In this document: in pieces, positions 5,708-5,921 of the stretch
How the letters are laid out: the number at the start of each line of letters is the position of its first letter
Numbering within the stretch: position 1 is the stretch's first letter
Origin: Planctomycetota bacterium
GTDB lineage: Bacteria > Planctomycetota > Planctomycetia > Pirellulales > UBA7805
Length of the DNA stretch: 5,921 bases
Reading direction: 5' to 3'
Assembly (NCBI GenBank): GCA_014237955.1
Contig: JABABY010000130.1
Span: 1-5,921, forward strand
Notes under the pieces: model-generated
Seen by the model: only the letters and a program-made list of their open reading frames with translations
Database searches by the model: none
What the model was told of the DNA's origin: nothing
Position numbers and translations under genes: made by a program

Positions 5708-5921
5708 ATGGAGTCGATGAACGCGCGTGCTGTTGTCTTATTCTCAGGCGGCCTCGACAGCATGCTCGCCATTCGCATTCTCCAGCGCCAGGGTATTGAA
5801 ATTGAGGCGATCACATTCCGTACGCAATTTTCCTGTTGCGGTGACGCATCTGCAGTTGCCGCAGAGCGCCTTGGAGTTCGGCTCACCGTATTTAACCAGG
5901 AAGATTCTTATCTCGATATTC
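5708..5921 (+). CDS. PP-loop ATP pyrophosphatase, tRNA thiouridylase-like, N-terminal fragment
   Basis: The first 71 residues are present and the rest lies beyond the right edge. SGGLDS at residues 13-18, after the strand RAVVLF, is the PP-loop that binds the pyrophosphate of ATP in the adenylating N-type ATPases (ThiI, MnmA, QueC, GuaA and kin). The sequence that follows (GIEIEAITFRTQFSCC, then ASAVAAERLGVRLTVFNQEDSYLDI) resembles a ThiI/MnmA-like family, often labelled thiouridylase in databases, in which a cysteine cluster follows the second strand; here C43-C44 sit at that place. A role in tRNA sulfur modification is therefore a fair guess, but QueC-like or other PP-loop functions cannot be excluded without the C-terminal part. 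It begins 56 bp after rnc on the same strand and may be cotranscribed, joining two RNA-processing functions. Confidence 0.75.
   Translation, partial: MESMNARAVVLFSGGLDSMLAIRILQRQGIEIEAITFRTQFSCCGDASAVAAERLGVRLTVFNQEDSYLDI

Overview
The window looks like chromosomal housekeeping DNA from a bacterium, most likely a member of the Planctomycetota. This placement is inferred from remembered family flavour only: the MgtE N-terminus (LYLPELREML), the RNase III dsRBD (GPDHSKHF, WGRNKKEAEQRAA) and the DapA wording (TGESPTLSHEEHE, NPIPIKAAMKLLGRDTGEL) resemble planctomycetal proteins. GC content is moderate, by eye about half. There is no rRNA, tRNA, CRISPR array, insertion sequence, prophage gene or integrase.

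Layout: positions 1-4646 hold five genes on the minus strand. In transcription order they are mgtE (Mg2+ channel/transporter), pdxJ (vitamin B6 synthesis), dapA (lysine/peptidoglycan precursor synthesis), a family-4 glycosyltransferase, and the N-terminus of a ROK-family sugar kinase that runs off the left edge. dapA and the glycosyltransferase are 31 bp apart and are probably cotranscribed. The other gaps are about 120 bp. The mgtE-pdxJ gap contains a good sigma70-type promoter for pdxJ, and the gap before the ROK gene has a weaker candidate. From 4902 onward two genes lie on the plus strand: rnc (RNase III) and, 56 bp downstream, the N-terminus of a PP-loop ATPase resembling tRNA thiouridylases, cut by the right edge.

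The 255-bp divergent region between mgtE and rnc (4647-4901) is the main regulatory region. It has a strong rnc promoter (TTGACA, 17 bp, TAGAGT), a plausible mgtE promoter on the other strand, a perfect 7+3+7 dyad just upstream of the mgtE -35, and two adjoining inverted repeats in the mgtE leader.

The proteins do not form one pathway; they are core functions placed side by side. I found no undescribed multi-gene system. The observations most worth checking are the divergent operator-like dyad, the start contexts (six starts without a good Shine-Dalgarno, all with C at -1), tiny ORFs overlapping the rnc and dapA starts, and the truncated PP-loop protein with a Cys-Cys pair.
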